This document shows, one piece after another, positions 26,315 to 36,423 of a DNA stretch of 64,000 nucleotides. Position numbers and translations under genes: made by a program. Source of the DNA: Adineta steineri (Eukaryota > Rotifera > Eurotatoria > Adinetida > Adinetidae); assembly GCA_905250115.1 (NCBI GenBank), contig CAJNOI010000018.1:62001-126000 (forward strand). Direction: 5' to 3'. The notes beneath the pieces are model-generated. The model ran no database searches. It was not told the DNA's origin and was given only the letters and a program-made list of their open reading frames with translations. Numbering within the stretch: position 1 is the stretch's first letter; the number at the start of each line of letters is the position of its first letter.

Positions 26315-29314
26315 TCAGAACGATTCAGGGAAATCGGCCAAGGTCATGACATCATCAATATCATAGTTGATGGTGGAATGATTGGGGGGAATACTTGCGC
26401 ACCACGTAGCGCATTTTTCCAAAACAGAGGTGTGGCCGATGAATCTTTTAGTTCTATGAGTACCCTTAACTGGATATTTATTCTTAAGCCACTGTTCCCG
26501 GAAGAAATTGACGTTAGCTAATTCGAAAATTAGTCTACCATCAATCGTATCCGACCAGGCTTCGAAATACTTTTCGAAGTAGTTTTTACAGCGGTCTTCA
26601 AGGGATTTTTCATTGAGACAGAACGCAAAAAGATCATTATTAATGTACAGGGCATAGAGAACTCTACGAAGGCAAACGAAGTAGAAGTGGTTCAAGTCTT
26701 GTTGCTGTGTTTCAGTAAAGAGTGGGTACAAGGGAAACAACCATACGAATAGAGGATAGACATAAGAGAAGAAGAGGATTTTGCGTAGAGAAGGGGAGGT
26801 CCTACGAAAAAGCCTAAATGAGTTAATTTGAGCAATTCGTTGTCTAATCTTAAGCTTAGATTGCTCGATCATAAGGCCGAAACCTAACTTGGGCGTGACA
26901 ACGTAACCAAGATATTTTAACTGATTTGTCCACTTGATGGGATGTTCACCACAACGCAGATCAAACTTAGGATATCCGGGTACTCTGGATGAAAAAATAG
27001 CCTGTGTCTTATTGTAATTTAACGGTTGAACCGTTAAAACAGAGTAAAATTCTAACTGATCAAAGAAATATTTGAGTTTCTTCTCGAGATTTAAACATTG
27101 GAGCGAGTACTTCATTCCAATAGAACCGGCTAGAACAGCTGCAAGGTCGTCAGCGAACATAAAGCTCAAACATGAACTCAGATATTCGCACATATCGGAA
27201 TGATAACAGATAAAGAGAGTCGGAGTAAAGATGGACCCTTGAGGTCCACCTCTGAAAATATTGAACCACCTCGACCGCTTACCACAAATCTCAATGAAGG
27301 CACGCCTATCCCTCAACCATGTGTTGATCCAAATCCGATAAGCCCTAGGAATTCCTAACAATTTCAGTTTGCCAATACAACCATCATACCAGAGAGCATC
27401 AAACGCGCTCTTGAAATCCACGAAAACGGATGCCACTGGACAACCATTAGACATCAGACTACGAACTTGATCAAAGAAAAGGAGAACTCTAGTTTGTAAT
27501 CGGAATTTCGAACGAAATCCCGATTGGGCATCGGGTAGTAGTCCACGTTTTTGCAGGACTTCATTAAACCTTGTTAGGAAGATCTTTTCGTTCACTTTGA
27601 GGAAACAATCGATAAGTGATATAGGGCGCGTAGCATCAGGGCTGCAAATATGATCTTTTTTAGCTAATAGCAGAACACGAGAATCTTTCCATTTGGAAGG
27701 AAAGATACCATGCAAGAGAGAATTATTGAAAATCTTCAGTAATAACGACCAGTACATAGGAGGAAGGAAGCTAAACATGTGATTAGATAAACCGTTTGGA
27801 TCTAAAGATTTCTTTTTCTTGCGAGAACGCACAATTTCCAACACCTCGTTAAAGCTACATATAGGTATGGCCTCATCTTCATTATCCCAGTCAGCTCTGC
27901 AAGGAATATCAGTATATGGATGAGGACGATAGACTTCGGGTTCGCTAAATAGGTTTTCATAATAATCAGCTGCCACATCACTCATCCTTTGAGGATCATT
28001 CTCAAATCCTTGATTGTTTGGAAGAATGAATCCTTGTAAAGAAGACGAGGAGGATTTCATAAATTTTTTGGTTTTAGACCAAAAAGAGATAGAGCGAGAT
28101 GAGGGAGAATTACGTGATGCAATTGAACTCGAGAACTGTTTAGAAAGAAACGTTTTCAATTCAATCTTAGCAATTTTTCTTCTTGTTCTAACTATATTTT
28201 TTAAAGATAAATCACCAGTACGTTTTTGCCTGAAGGACAATGCTCTTGTATAAGACATAAACATCCGAAGTTCAGGTGGAATAGCAATTCGATACTTATT
28301 CAAAGGAAAGAGAAGAGTACAGCGTGCGATGAGAAGATTCAGAAAAGTAGTGTAATCGTTGTAAACGATATCTAGCTGATTAAGATTCCAATGTTTTTCC
28401 CAAAACGGATAAACATAAGCGCTAAAAAATTGGAATACTTTCCAATGAACATTCTTACCGAAGACAACTTCATTTGTCTTACATGGGACACTACAGAGAA
28501 GCGGTTTATGATCACTAGAAGAACCTGATTCATAAGTTTGAATGTTAACAAAAATACCGGATGAAAAAGCATAATCGATTGTACGCAAGGAACGAAGAGA
28601 AGTGAAAGAGTCAGGGAGGAAAGGAGAGAGTGAGTGACTATCAGCCCATGATAAGAGAATATTACCTTTGGCTATATCAGAGTTTAAATCGACATTAAAA
28701 TCACCAAAAAACACACAGTTAGATGAAACGAAAGTGGACAGATCGTCCCAAGACCAGCTTCTACTTTCAGACGCATACACTCCAATAACTCTTAAAATAC
28801 TATTTGTCTCATCATCTTGGATAATGTCTACCGCACATACGCTTGGAATATTGCTAACTACTCTAACGCAATTCAACGCATTACGAACCAAAATCAAACA
28901 ACCTCCGTGTGAGTTTTCACCCTCCTGAAAAAACAATTTATAATTCAAAAAAGTTTGGCGACAGTGAGTCATATCGAATGATCCTGTTTCCAGCAAGATC
29001 ATTATATCAAAACGAAAGGAATTGGATAGCAGTATAACATCCTGGAGACGTAAGTCGAGACCTCTAACGTTAAATGAAAGAATTGAAAGAGAGTTGATAT
29101 TGGACGAAGTATCAATGATCTGGTGTTTTTCCCAATGTTGAAGTAGACTAGATAGAAGAGAAGAACTTTCCCATTCGGAAAGAATGTTACACAATAGAGA
29201 AAAGTCAAAGGAAGAAAGACAAGATTCAGCACAAGATAAAAAATTTTCACGAATATTGACAGTAAGAGAAGAAGTACAAAACGAGAACGAACTAGCAAAA
29301 GGAGAAAGTGTCAT
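26315..29314 (-). CDS. LINE ORF2: endonuclease-reverse transcriptase
   Basis: 999 residues. An apurinic-type endonuclease fills the N-terminus: SFNVRG near 80-85, LLET near 107-110, GDFNVDL near 204-210 and the catalytic SDHKPLL near 267-273. Reverse transcriptase follows: LIDCFLKV (567-574), VFVDFKSAFDALWYDG (630-645), the turn GGPQGS (689-694) and the active-site FADDLAAV (720-727), then KYLGYVV. The enzyme nicks target DNA and copies the element RNA in place. The start codon overlaps the ORF1 stop (ATGA), which suggests reinitiation after ORF1 termination. No broken frame is seen. Confidence 0.96.
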   Translation of the reverse strand: MTLSPFASSFSFCTSSLTVNIRENFLSCAESCLSSFDFSLLCNILSEWESSSLLSSLLQHWEKHQIIDTSSNINSLSILSFNVRGLDLRLQDVILLSNSFRFDIMILLETGSFDMTHCRQTFLNYKLFFQEGENSHGGCLILVRNALNCVRVVSNIPSVCAVDIIQDDETNSILRVIGVYASESRSWSWDDLSTFVSSNCVFFGDFNVDLNSDIAKGNILLSWADSHSLSPFLPDSFTSLRSLRTIDYAFSSGIFVNIQTYESGSSSDHKPLLCSVPCKTNEVVFGKNVHWKVFQFFSAYVYPFWEKHWNLNQLDIVYNDYTTFLNLLIARCTLLFPLNKYRIAIPPELRMFMSYTRALSFRQKRTGDLSLKNIVRTRRKIAKIELKTFLSKQFSSSIASRNSPSSRSISFWSKTKKFMKSSSSSLQGFILPNNQGFENDPQRMSDVAADYYENLFSEPEVYRPHPYTDIPCRADWDNEDEAIPICSFNEVLEIVRSRKKKKSLDPNGLSNHMFSFLPPMYWSLLLKIFNNSLLHGIFPSKWKDSRVLLLAKKDHICSPDATRPISLIDCFLKVNEKIFLTRFNEVLQKRGLLPDAQSGFRSKFRLQTRVLLFFDQVRSLMSNGCPVASVFVDFKSAFDALWYDGCIGKLKLLGIPRAYRIWINTWLRDRRAFIEICGKRSRWFNIFRGGPQGSIFTPTLFICYHSDMCEYLSSCLSFMFADDLAAVLAGSIGMKYSLQCLNLEKKLKYFFDQLEFYSVLTVQPLNYNKTQAIFSSRVPGYPKFDLRCGEHPIKWTNQLKYLGYVVTPKLGFGLMIEQSKLKIRQRIAQINSFRLFRRTSPSLRKILFFSYVYPLFVWLFPLYPLFTETQQQDLNHFYFVCLRRVLYALYINNDLFAFCLNEKSLEDRCKNYFEKYFEAWSDTIDGRLIFELANVNFFREQWLKNKYPVKGTHRTKRFIGHTSVLEKCATWCASIPPNHSTINYDIDDVMTLADFPESF

Positions 29315-31143
29315 AAAGAAATTTTTTTACCTGAGATAATTTGATCAATTAATGCACGTTTAATATGAATTTGAGATTTGAATTCAGTGACAACATTTCC
29401 AGTAGCTTTAGGATTAGTTTGAACAAGAAAATTTGAGATTAAATCTAATGTTGGAAGAATCAATCTTTTAATTAATTTATCATTGTTGTCACAAGCTTCT
29501 TTCGTAATTTTGTCATTTGTGATTATACGTTCAATCTTTTCTAACATCAGCTCGTCATTCTTGTTTTTACTTACCATAAAATCATTAAATTCCTTTTCTT
29601 TCGAACATAAACGATTTAACATAAATTTCATTTCATTCATACCGGATAATAATTCTTCGATTTTCTGGTTAGACGCAGCATAAGATGATGGTAAAGTTGT
29701 TCCTTGTGGTAGTTGAAGAGAAGGATAAAGTGCAGGATCATGTACGTAATTATAATTTTTGTTTGCTTGAATATTTGTCGATAACAGTTTCTTAGTAAGT
29801 GCAGCTCGATAATCTTTTACAACGACACAACGAAGCGAGTTGGAAGCATGAGAACCGCCACAATGAACACATTTGATTTCATTAGAGCAAGTATGTTGAC
29901 GAAGATCCGGACAATTAATACCACATGTTCTACAAGTTTCATTAAGTTCTTGACATTGACGTTTAAAATGGCCGATGCCACAGCATCGCGAGCATATAAG
30001 AACATCCGCTGGACTAAGATATTCATCAATATCATAGACCATTCGCATAACTTTAATTCTTTTTTCTTTAAGTAATTCTTCACGAACTGTTGTTGATAGA
30101 ATTTCAATTTTTAACATTTTAATTTCATTTTGGAACTTATTTTTTAAACGAATAACATTATGTATTTCGGGATGATCGATTTTTAATTCATCAGTAAGTT
30201 CATGTACGTTCATTCGAAGATCTACATTTCTTACCACCAGAGAGAGTTGAGCTGGAAAAGAGGGTGGTGATAGAAACGTATAACGTTGATCACCAATAAC
30301 ATGAGGCCATTTATCCTGCAAATATAAAGCACAAAAAGAATCAGCATTTTTAACATAAATAAGAAAATCATAATCAAGCTGGGTGCATTTCGTGGTGGAC
30401 AGACGTATATTAGTAAGTTGAAGATCAAATTGGTGGTTATTCGTAAAGTGTTGAACGAGTTCATCAGCTACTTGTTTAGCTTTTACGCTACCAGAAGAAA
30501 AGCGTATTGTAAAAGGAGAGAAGGGAAAACGAGTTTGTGCATAACGAGTAGCAGCTGTTGATATACTATATTGTTGAGGTCGTTGACGAGGTGAAGAAAC
30601 TTGTTGACTATCGTTGATGATCGAAGCATTATGTAAAGCATTTCTTGTATTATTTGTAGGAGATAGCTGATGAAACCTTTGATTTTGTTGATAACGAGTT
30701 GGATAATTATGTGGAGGAGGGTTTGAAGTAAATTGTTGTGGCGAGGCAGGAGAACGAGAATTGTGTTGGTTGAGTTGTTGATTAACATCAGCAACATCAT
30801 CATCATTTCTAGACGAACGATTGGATTGTTTATGTTTTTTTGACTTGACTGTTGCAAAACCTTCATTATCTTCATAATCGTCACGTCCACGTCGAGAAGT
30901 ATATGAAGGTGAATCAATAGGATGTAAGTTTGAAGAACATGGAGGAGGTACACGATTGTGATGATGATTAGCATGTTGTTGAAAATAAATGTTCGATTGT
31001 TGATCGTGATGTTCGAGTGAGTCACCATTTGTAAGTAAAGTATGATTAACAGATTGACTAGAATGCCTATTTGATTGATCATTATAATGATTGTAAACAC
31101 TTGGTCTTCCACGATGATGATGATGATTATGTTGATGAGTCAT
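29311..31143 (-). CDS. LINE ORF1: RNA-binding protein with CCHC knuckles
   Basis: 610 residues. The first 200 are low-complexity, rich in His, Gln, Asn and Ser. Around 296-380 lies a region of RRM-like alternation (SLVVRNVDLR, then EIHNVIRLKNKF). A CX2CX4HX4C zinc knuckle follows at 384-397 (CSRCCGIGHFKRQC), with two more Cys/His clusters at about 404-419 and 425-439. A polar C-terminus with a predicted helical stretch ends the protein. This is the usual layout of ORF1 nucleic-acid chaperones of LINEs. The stop codon at 29311-29313 overlaps the ORF2 ATG. Confidence 0.93.
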   Translation of the reverse strand: MTHQHNHHHHRGRPSVYNHYNDQSNRHSSQSVNHTLLTNGDSLEHHDQQSNIYFQQHANHHHNRVPPPCSSNLHPIDSPSYTSRRGRDDYEDNEGFATVKSKKHKQSNRSSRNDDDVADVNQQLNQHNSRSPASPQQFTSNPPPHNYPTRYQQNQRFHQLSPTNNTRNALHNASIINDSQQVSSPRQRPQQYSISTAATRYAQTRFPFSPFTIRFSSGSVKAKQVADELVQHFTNNHQFDLQLTNIRLSTTKCTQLDYDFLIYVKNADSFCALYLQDKWPHVIGDQRYTFLSPPSFPAQLSLVVRNVDLRMNVHELTDELKIDHPEIHNVIRLKNKFQNEIKMLKIEILSTTVREELLKEKRIKVMRMVYDIDEYLSPADVLICSRCCGIGHFKRQCQELNETCRTCGINCPDLRQHTCSNEIKCVHCGGSHASNSLRCVVVKDYRAALTKKLLSTNIQANKNYNYVHDPALYPSLQLPQGTTLPSSYAASNQKIEELLSGMNEMKFMLNRLCSKEKEFNDFMVSKNKNDELMLEKIERIITNDKITKEACDNNDKLIKRLILPTLDLISNFLVQTNPKATGNVVTEFKSQIHIKRALIDQIISGKKISL

Positions 31144-31301
31144 CGAAAATTCCGTTAAAGTTAATCAAAATTAACGAAAATTTGATGACGATTAAAGTTC
31201 GTGCGGTCACGCAGTGAGCGCGTGATAAAGAAAGGAAAGAAATATATATGTGTGATATATATAAGATACGTGTGATCGCTAAGTTAGACTAGACGTGAAT
31301 G

Positions 31302-31319
31302 AATTATATATGTATATTT
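31302..31319. repeat. Target-site duplication of the LINE, 5' copy
   Basis: AATTATATATGTATATTT, identical to 26003-26020, directly before the element's 5' end. Confidence 0.85.
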
Positions 31320-31685
31320 ATCTTTAAGTAGTAGTCAGATTAAGAATTATCTTTTTTTTTTCTTCCCTACGACAAGTTCAATATGTACAGTGCACAATGC
31401 AAACCGTTTGTTTTTTATTATGCACCATTATGTATTATGTAGTCGAAATAATGCAATTATTGAGAATTTCTTCTTTTTTATTTATAAATAATATAATCAT
31501 AATATAGATATATTTGTCATTATTCGTATTTTTTTTTAAGTTTATTCTTAATTAATAACAAATCGCAATGGTATTATGTTTTGAATTGTCGTATTTATAT
31601 AGAATGTAGAGAACTTTTATCATCATAGATACAACTATTTGATCAGGAATAAGACTAGAAATTATATGATAAACTCAACAATCAT
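31320..31685. other. Spacer between LINE and telomere-like tract
   Basis: About 370 bp of AT-rich sequence with no recognisable feature. Confidence 0.6.
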
Positions 31686-31823
31686 CTTGAGTGTGGGTGT
31701 GGACGAGACGAAGGAACACCCACTGACCCACACCCACACCCAAACTCACACCCACCACACCCACACCCACACCCTCAACACCCACACCCACCCTCACCCT
31801 CACCCTCACACCCACCCACCCTT
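31686..31823. repeat. Telomere-like hairpin block 6 with extended CCCACA tract
   Basis: A short G-rich arm (TTGAGTGTGGGTGTGG) is followed by about 100 bp of C-rich repeats of CCCACA/CCCACC/CCCTCA type. This is the longest telomere-like tract in the window and ends about 30 bp before the next gene start. Confidence 0.85.
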
Positions 31824-31855
31824 CCAATAAATTAAGGCAAAATATCGCTGCTAGA

Positions 31856-32494
31856 ATGGAAACTGATAGAGAAAATCTTGCAAATCAAGCTCGTGATATT
31901 ATACGATTAGAGCAATATAAGAAAGATGTGTTGACAATGGGAGGATTTATGCATCATCTTGGCGAAGAAAGACCCATGTTAGATGAATCTGAGGGCGCTA
32001 AACCTTATGGGTCAAAAGCAGCAGGACACTCAAACGAACATGTACAAGGCAACCTGTCGCTTGAAAAGATAGCTAAAAAACCAACACATACAAATTTCAT
32101 TAGCAAAAGTGATCACATCAAATGTACCAAAGAGGGTATGGACTACATCATTGAAAACCAAGAATTTTCACAAAATCCACAATTTGTTAAAGCAGAAGTG
32201 ACATTCCCTTTAAAGAAACCGATCCTCATCACTGTTTCTGGGAAAAATAACGAAACAACTTACGATTTCGCTGGCAAAGCCACAATTGTTCTGCATAATA
32301 GAAAAAATGATCAAAATCAATCAGATTTGCGTGGCCCTGTGCACGCGCAGACAATCTTTGCTCATCAAGCAAGTTCTGGAGACAGTCCTGGGTATAAACT
32401 TACAGTAACCAGAATAAATTCGCAAACCAACAAAAAAGAGGTAACAACTACTACTCATATTCCGGATGAACAATGGGTGACACTAAGAAAGTGA
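31856..32494 (+). CDS. Orphan protein of unknown function
   Basis: An intronless frame of 212 residues beginning METDRENLANQARDIIRLEQ. The N-terminal 35 residues look helical; the rest is polar and beta-prone with few cysteines (KAEVTFPLKKPILITVSGK, then YDFAGKATIVLHNR). No signal peptide or membrane segment. It is less AT-rich, uses more G/C-ending codons than the neighbours, and has no intron, which is compatible with a transferred or young gene. It starts about 30 bp after a telomere-like tract and is followed by the VPS50 pseudogene. I do not recognise the family and assign no function. Confidence 0.65.
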   Translation: METDRENLANQARDIIRLEQYKKDVLTMGGFMHHLGEERPMLDESEGAKPYGSKAAGHSNEHVQGNLSLEKIAKKPTHTNFISKSDHIKCTKEGMDYIIENQEFSQNPQFVKAEVTFPLKKPILITVSGKNNETTYDFAGKATIVLHNRKNDQNQSDLRGPVHAQTIFAHQASSGDSPGYKLTVTRINSQTNKKEVTTTTHIPDEQWVTLRK

Positions 32495-32940
32495 GGATGT
32501 GTTGATAATGTATACAACGACACACATTGTATCATCTGTTTTCGTTCTCGATCTCTTTCTCTGTTTTTTGTTTTCAGGCGTGATTTCGTGCATTACGTCA
32601 TATAGTCCATTGTTGTAACACTTACTTCCAACCTAGGTGGCAATGTTTAATTACACAAGTCTAAACATTATTGACAATGTATTACTCTAATTGTAACTTT
32701 ATTTTTTTAATATGTATTTCTATTCGTTTAATGTAATAATGAATTGTTCAAATAATATTAATTGTAGAAACTTCGAATATTAGTTCATATATAGTCAATT
32801 GTAAAATATTTACTTGATACTGATAATAAATTTATCAAAACGTCTTAATTGATGAAAAGTCAAAAATTTTGTCTTTATTTATTTGCGCTGCTGTTAGAAA
32901 ACTTTTCTTATCTTGAGTCAAAAGCTAACTTAACAACATC
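32495..32940. other. Spacer
   Basis: 3' flank of the orphan gene, AT-rich, up to the next hairpin block; nothing recognised. Confidence 0.5.
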
Positions 32941-32995
32941 TTGAGGGTGTGGATGTGAGTGTGAGTGTCCATCTCTTATCCACCCACACCCACAA
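32941..32995. repeat. Telomere-like hairpin block 7
   Basis: TTGAGGGTGTGGATGTGAGT on the left and CCACCCACACCCACAAG on the right. VPS50 homology of the adjoining pseudogene stops exactly at its right edge. Confidence 0.85.
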
Positions 32996-34380
32996 GCAAA
33001 TAATGGGTAAACTGTATAAAGATAATAATCAAAGAATTGTGTCATGCAAATAATAACATCAAATGCAATAGGTTTAAGCATTTCAATCATTTTCATATAA
33101 CGACCTTAAATTTGAAAATAAATAAATTAATGAATAGAAAAAAGATTTGTTTACCAAATAATCTGATCACGTTTAAAGTTGTATTTGTAACAATGGTAGA
33201 TTCATTTTTATCATCGTGATAATGAGAACGATTTCCATACATTGAAGATCTTTTTTGTTCATTTTCACTATCTGATTCTGATGATGAATTTGAGTTTGAA
33301 CGAACTTTTCTTTCCGAAACAAAATCATATAATATCGTATGAATTTATACTGTATTGTAACCATGAAGAGAAAAATGTTGTTCGAGTTTGATCAAGGTCA
33401 AATGGATGTTCATGTTCAGTATATAAATATCGATCAAATAAATCAAAATCACTTTTTTGATTGAATGATATAGAAGATGTTTCACAAAAAAATCGAAATT
33501 CCTAAAAATATATAATAAGAATTATGGTTCTTTGGGTTACAGGGAACTCCAAGTTTCATTTTCCAAAAACATTCTTAATTCTTCTAAACGTTCATTATGA
33601 TATGAACGAAAATAAACAATACTTTGTCGACGCATAGCTTTTTGAAGTATACTCGAATCACTTTGTCAAAACTGTTCACCAATTTCCATAAGTTTAGAAC
33701 AAAAAAAGATTTTATAATTATTTGTTTTTAAGAATGGAAAAAGAAAGATTTGTACCTATCAGTAAGTTTAAGTACTTGTATAAATGCTTCGAATTTAAAA
33801 TGTGTCATGTTATTTTCACACTTGCAAGTTTTTGAAGAAGAAATTCTTGACTTGGTTCTGGTGTATCATTATTTGTTGCTTAAAAATAAAAGAAGAAAAT
33901 AATGATTAATCGATTGAGAAACAAAACATTATATTTACATTCAATGGATGGAGGATTTTTTTCATGTCAAAGCCAGATTAATTTATAAGATTTAATTATT
34001 TGCCAAAAACATACATTACGTTAATGCAGACAACTTGAAAATGATTCTTCGGAAACCATCTAAATAGATTATAAAATAATAGAAACAAATCGAACGTCAG
34101 ATTATCAAATTTACTTTACATAAATCACTATAAGACGATAAATTTTGTTCATTATTTATTGTTGCAACAGTTTTTAATAAAATTTCTAATGTATGTGTTT
34201 GTACAACATTAACAAAATGCATTTGTAATTGATCCATAGATGTTAATGATTTTCCAAGTAAACGATAAGCATTTAATAAACGTTGATATGTATGTGAATT
34301 AAAATATGAACAAAGTTTAGCTAATGTTACATCAATTGATACTTCGATAAAAAAAATTTCGAAATACTTGATAAATTATA
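32996..34380 (-). pseudogene. VPS50: VPS50/syndetin pseudogene, 3'-truncated
   Basis: Minus-strand pieces match syndetin, a subunit of the EARP complex for endosome recycling. In order: LLNAYRLLGKSLTSMDQLQM with SSYSDLCK (about 34130-34380), VSEESFSSCL...HEKNPP (about 33940-34065), [20 protein letters not shown] and RMFLENETW (about 33540-33670), and [14 protein letters not shown] with [14 protein letters not shown] (32996-33100). In-frame stops interrupt the second piece (after SSCLH, and again before HEKN). The C-terminal part is missing: homology ends at hairpin block 7. The N-terminal part is also absent. This is a decayed copy; a working VPS50 must lie elsewhere. Confidence 0.85.
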
Positions 34381-34397
34381 TTTTCACTTTTGCTCTA

Positions 34398-34423
34398 CTT
34401 TCAAGTTATTCATATAAATATTG
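34398..34423. repeat. Direct repeat, copy 1
   Basis: CTTTCAAGTTATTCATATAA followed by ATATTG. A second copy at 34749-34774 matches at 25 of 26 bases. Confidence 0.6.
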
Positions 34424-34748
34424 ATATATGAACAGGCGTTTATTCAAACTTGAGTATTTTATATATTGATATTGATGTTATGTATCGGATTACGATGTTA
34501 CATTATTATTCTAATATTTTATTTTATTCTATTTTATTCTATTTTATTCTGTTATAAATTACAACAGGTATCACCAGGTGCTAGTTATATTTATATTTCT
34601 TTTTCTTACTATTATACTGATGATGGCCGTATTAAACACCAAGAAAAGGTCGAAAATTCTACTAAAATATAAAAAATCAGTTATAAATAAATAAAACGAA
34701 AGAGCTACATTCTCTTTTATTTCGACATAAATATACACTTTCAATTTC

Positions 34749-34774
34749 CTTTCAAGTTATTCATATAAATGTTG
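34749..34774. repeat. Direct repeat, copy 2
   Basis: Partner of 34398-34423. The 325 bp between the copies has no recognised coding; it includes a short TTTTATTCTA-type tandem run near 34518-34551. Confidence 0.6.
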
Positions 34775-35254
34775 GCATAAAGAGGAGCCTAGTAATTACG
34801 ATCGAGCCATTCAAAAATAAATACACTACCTAGCAGGCAGACGACAAGCCAACAGCGACGTACAGGTATATTTACTTTCGACAAGCATTCGAATTATTCA
34901 AGTTCGATCTACTTAAAAATAACTAGTAATACGAGTAAGTGTTTCTGATCTATTTTTCTACAGAAATAAGACAAAATAATGACGTCGTCTTTCTTCAATA
35001 TTTTCGCGATCGACTCATAATGATGTTGTACCAGTAAAAAAGAAAAAAATCGTTATATTTATAGACTTTTGCTAAGAGAAACAGTATGTATGTGTTATTA
35101 CAAAGGTTTGATTTGATTTTGTTAACTGATGTTCAATAGTCTACACTTCAAAGGGTAACCAATAAAATCATTTAACTTTTACTTTTTGAAGTAAAGCGTA
35201 CGAGTGATTATGTATGAGAAATGAATGTAGTATTTATTCTTAAACCACATCCAT

Positions 35255-35313
35255 CTTGAGGATGTGGGTGTGAGAGTGTGATGGATATAATACCCATACT
35301 ACACTCACCCGCA
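35255..35313. repeat. Telomere-like hairpin block 8
   Basis: CTTGAGGATGTGGGTGTGAG on the left; CATACTACACTCACCCGCAT on the right. Confidence 0.7.
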
Positions 35314-35373
35314 TACTGGTAATTAGATACTTGTGTACAAGGGTTAGCGTCTCAGTGTAAGTGTGTACGAGTT

Positions 35374-35420
35374 CTGAGGGTGTAGGTGTGAGTCAAGAAA
35401 AGATACACATACACACCTTA
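35374..35420. repeat. Telomere-like hairpin block 9
   Basis: CTGAGGGTGTAGGTGTGAG on the left; ACACATACACACCTTAA on the right. Only 60 bp from block 8. Confidence 0.7.
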
Positions 35421-36423
35421 AACACTTCAACACTCCTTTTAGTTCATGTATCACAAAAATTTCTATTATTATACGACATTATGTGTATGAACTTAAGTAG
35501 GATTATTCTAGATCTTTTTCTGCCCGTTACGATCTAGAAGAAAATTCATTTTGACAAAGATATATTAGGTACAAAACTAAATTGAAATGATCTACATTGA
35601 AAATAGAATCGAATTTTGATGAACAAACATTTGATCTTCCTATCAAAATTAATAAAATAATTATATTTGAGCTTTGCATTCAATTTATTTGTTTCTATTT
35701 CAGATAAATTACGATTACTGATTCTTTCATCGTTCTGATCATCATCTTCTATTTATTTTCAATATCTGGTTAACATATTACTTCATTTATTTTCGTAAGT
35801 ATTGGCTTTTAAATGACTGAGAGAATAGAAAAAGGATAAAAGGAGAAATAATTTATTGAAAAGAACCATTCTTTTTTGTTTTCTCTTCTCGCTTAAGATA
35901 TTTTATCACTTGAGAAGTCACTATCGTTGAATATTTAAGTTGTGAGTCTGGGATGTAAGTTAAGAGAAGATAGGCGTTCATAGCCCACCCACTACCATAC
36001 CTATCGTTAGATCTCATATGTACAGAGGTGTAGACAAACAGATGGAACCGATGTTATGTGACAAAACAAAGAAAAAGATGTCCTTCACTGGACTCGAATC
36101 AAGTATCTTCCGCTATCCGGGGAGATATCAGAACGAGTTAGCCTGGACGAAACATCTAATCTTCGTTTCGTGTCAGCGTATATCATCACTGACGCTAACA
36201 TCTACCCATTCCGCACCCCCACCCTATCAATGTGTTATTTTCGGTCCTACTTATCTTATTGAGCATACGTAGCTTCTTACAGATTTGCTGATATGACTTT
36301 CTCCTTTCTTTCCTTTTTTATTCATCTGACTATTGTTACTATTGATTCTTGACAACAAGCGACAGAGATATAACTAACTTTTTTAACGCACCAAAGGCAG
36401 TTGTTTTCTCATAGACACAATTC

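Larger units (their letters stand above)
26021..31301 (-). mobile_element. Full-length non-LTR retrotransposon (APE-type LINE)
   Basis: A 5.28-kb element with two intact ORFs, a 5' leader of about 160 bp, a 3' UTR of about 290 bp and an A-rich tail (AAATAAATAAAAAAAAAATA on the minus strand). Perfect 18-bp direct repeats border both ends. Intact frames and identical target duplications point to a recent insertion that may still be active. It lies in reverse orientation just behind the uridine-cytidine kinase stop. The base composition is less AT-rich than the host. The clade (Jockey, CR1, I or other) cannot be fixed without a tree; no RNase H domain is obvious. Confidence 0.95.
34775..36423. 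other. 1.6 kb spacer with two hairpin blocks
   Basis: Lies upstream of the FAD monooxygenase gene and should contain its promoter. It includes hairpin blocks 8 and 9 and a tRNA-like sequence near 36075-36165 that I could not fold convincingly. Confidence 0.55.

Noticed and set aside
28014-28253. Open frame antisense to LINE ORF2
   Set aside because: Shadow of the real ORF2 on the other strand.
31686-31823. CRISPR-like array of short repeats
   Set aside because: The repeats have no spacers and the host is an animal; these are telomere-like tandem units.
35940-36000. Possible further telomere-like hairpin (GTCTGGGATGTAAG ... CCCACCCACTACC)
   Set aside because: Arms too degenerate to count as a member with confidence.
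36075-36165. tRNA-like sequence on the minus strand (TGATTCGAGTCC resembles a T arm)
   Set aside because: The acceptor and T stems do not pair properly and no clear anticodon arm forms. At best a decayed tRNA or SINE remnant.
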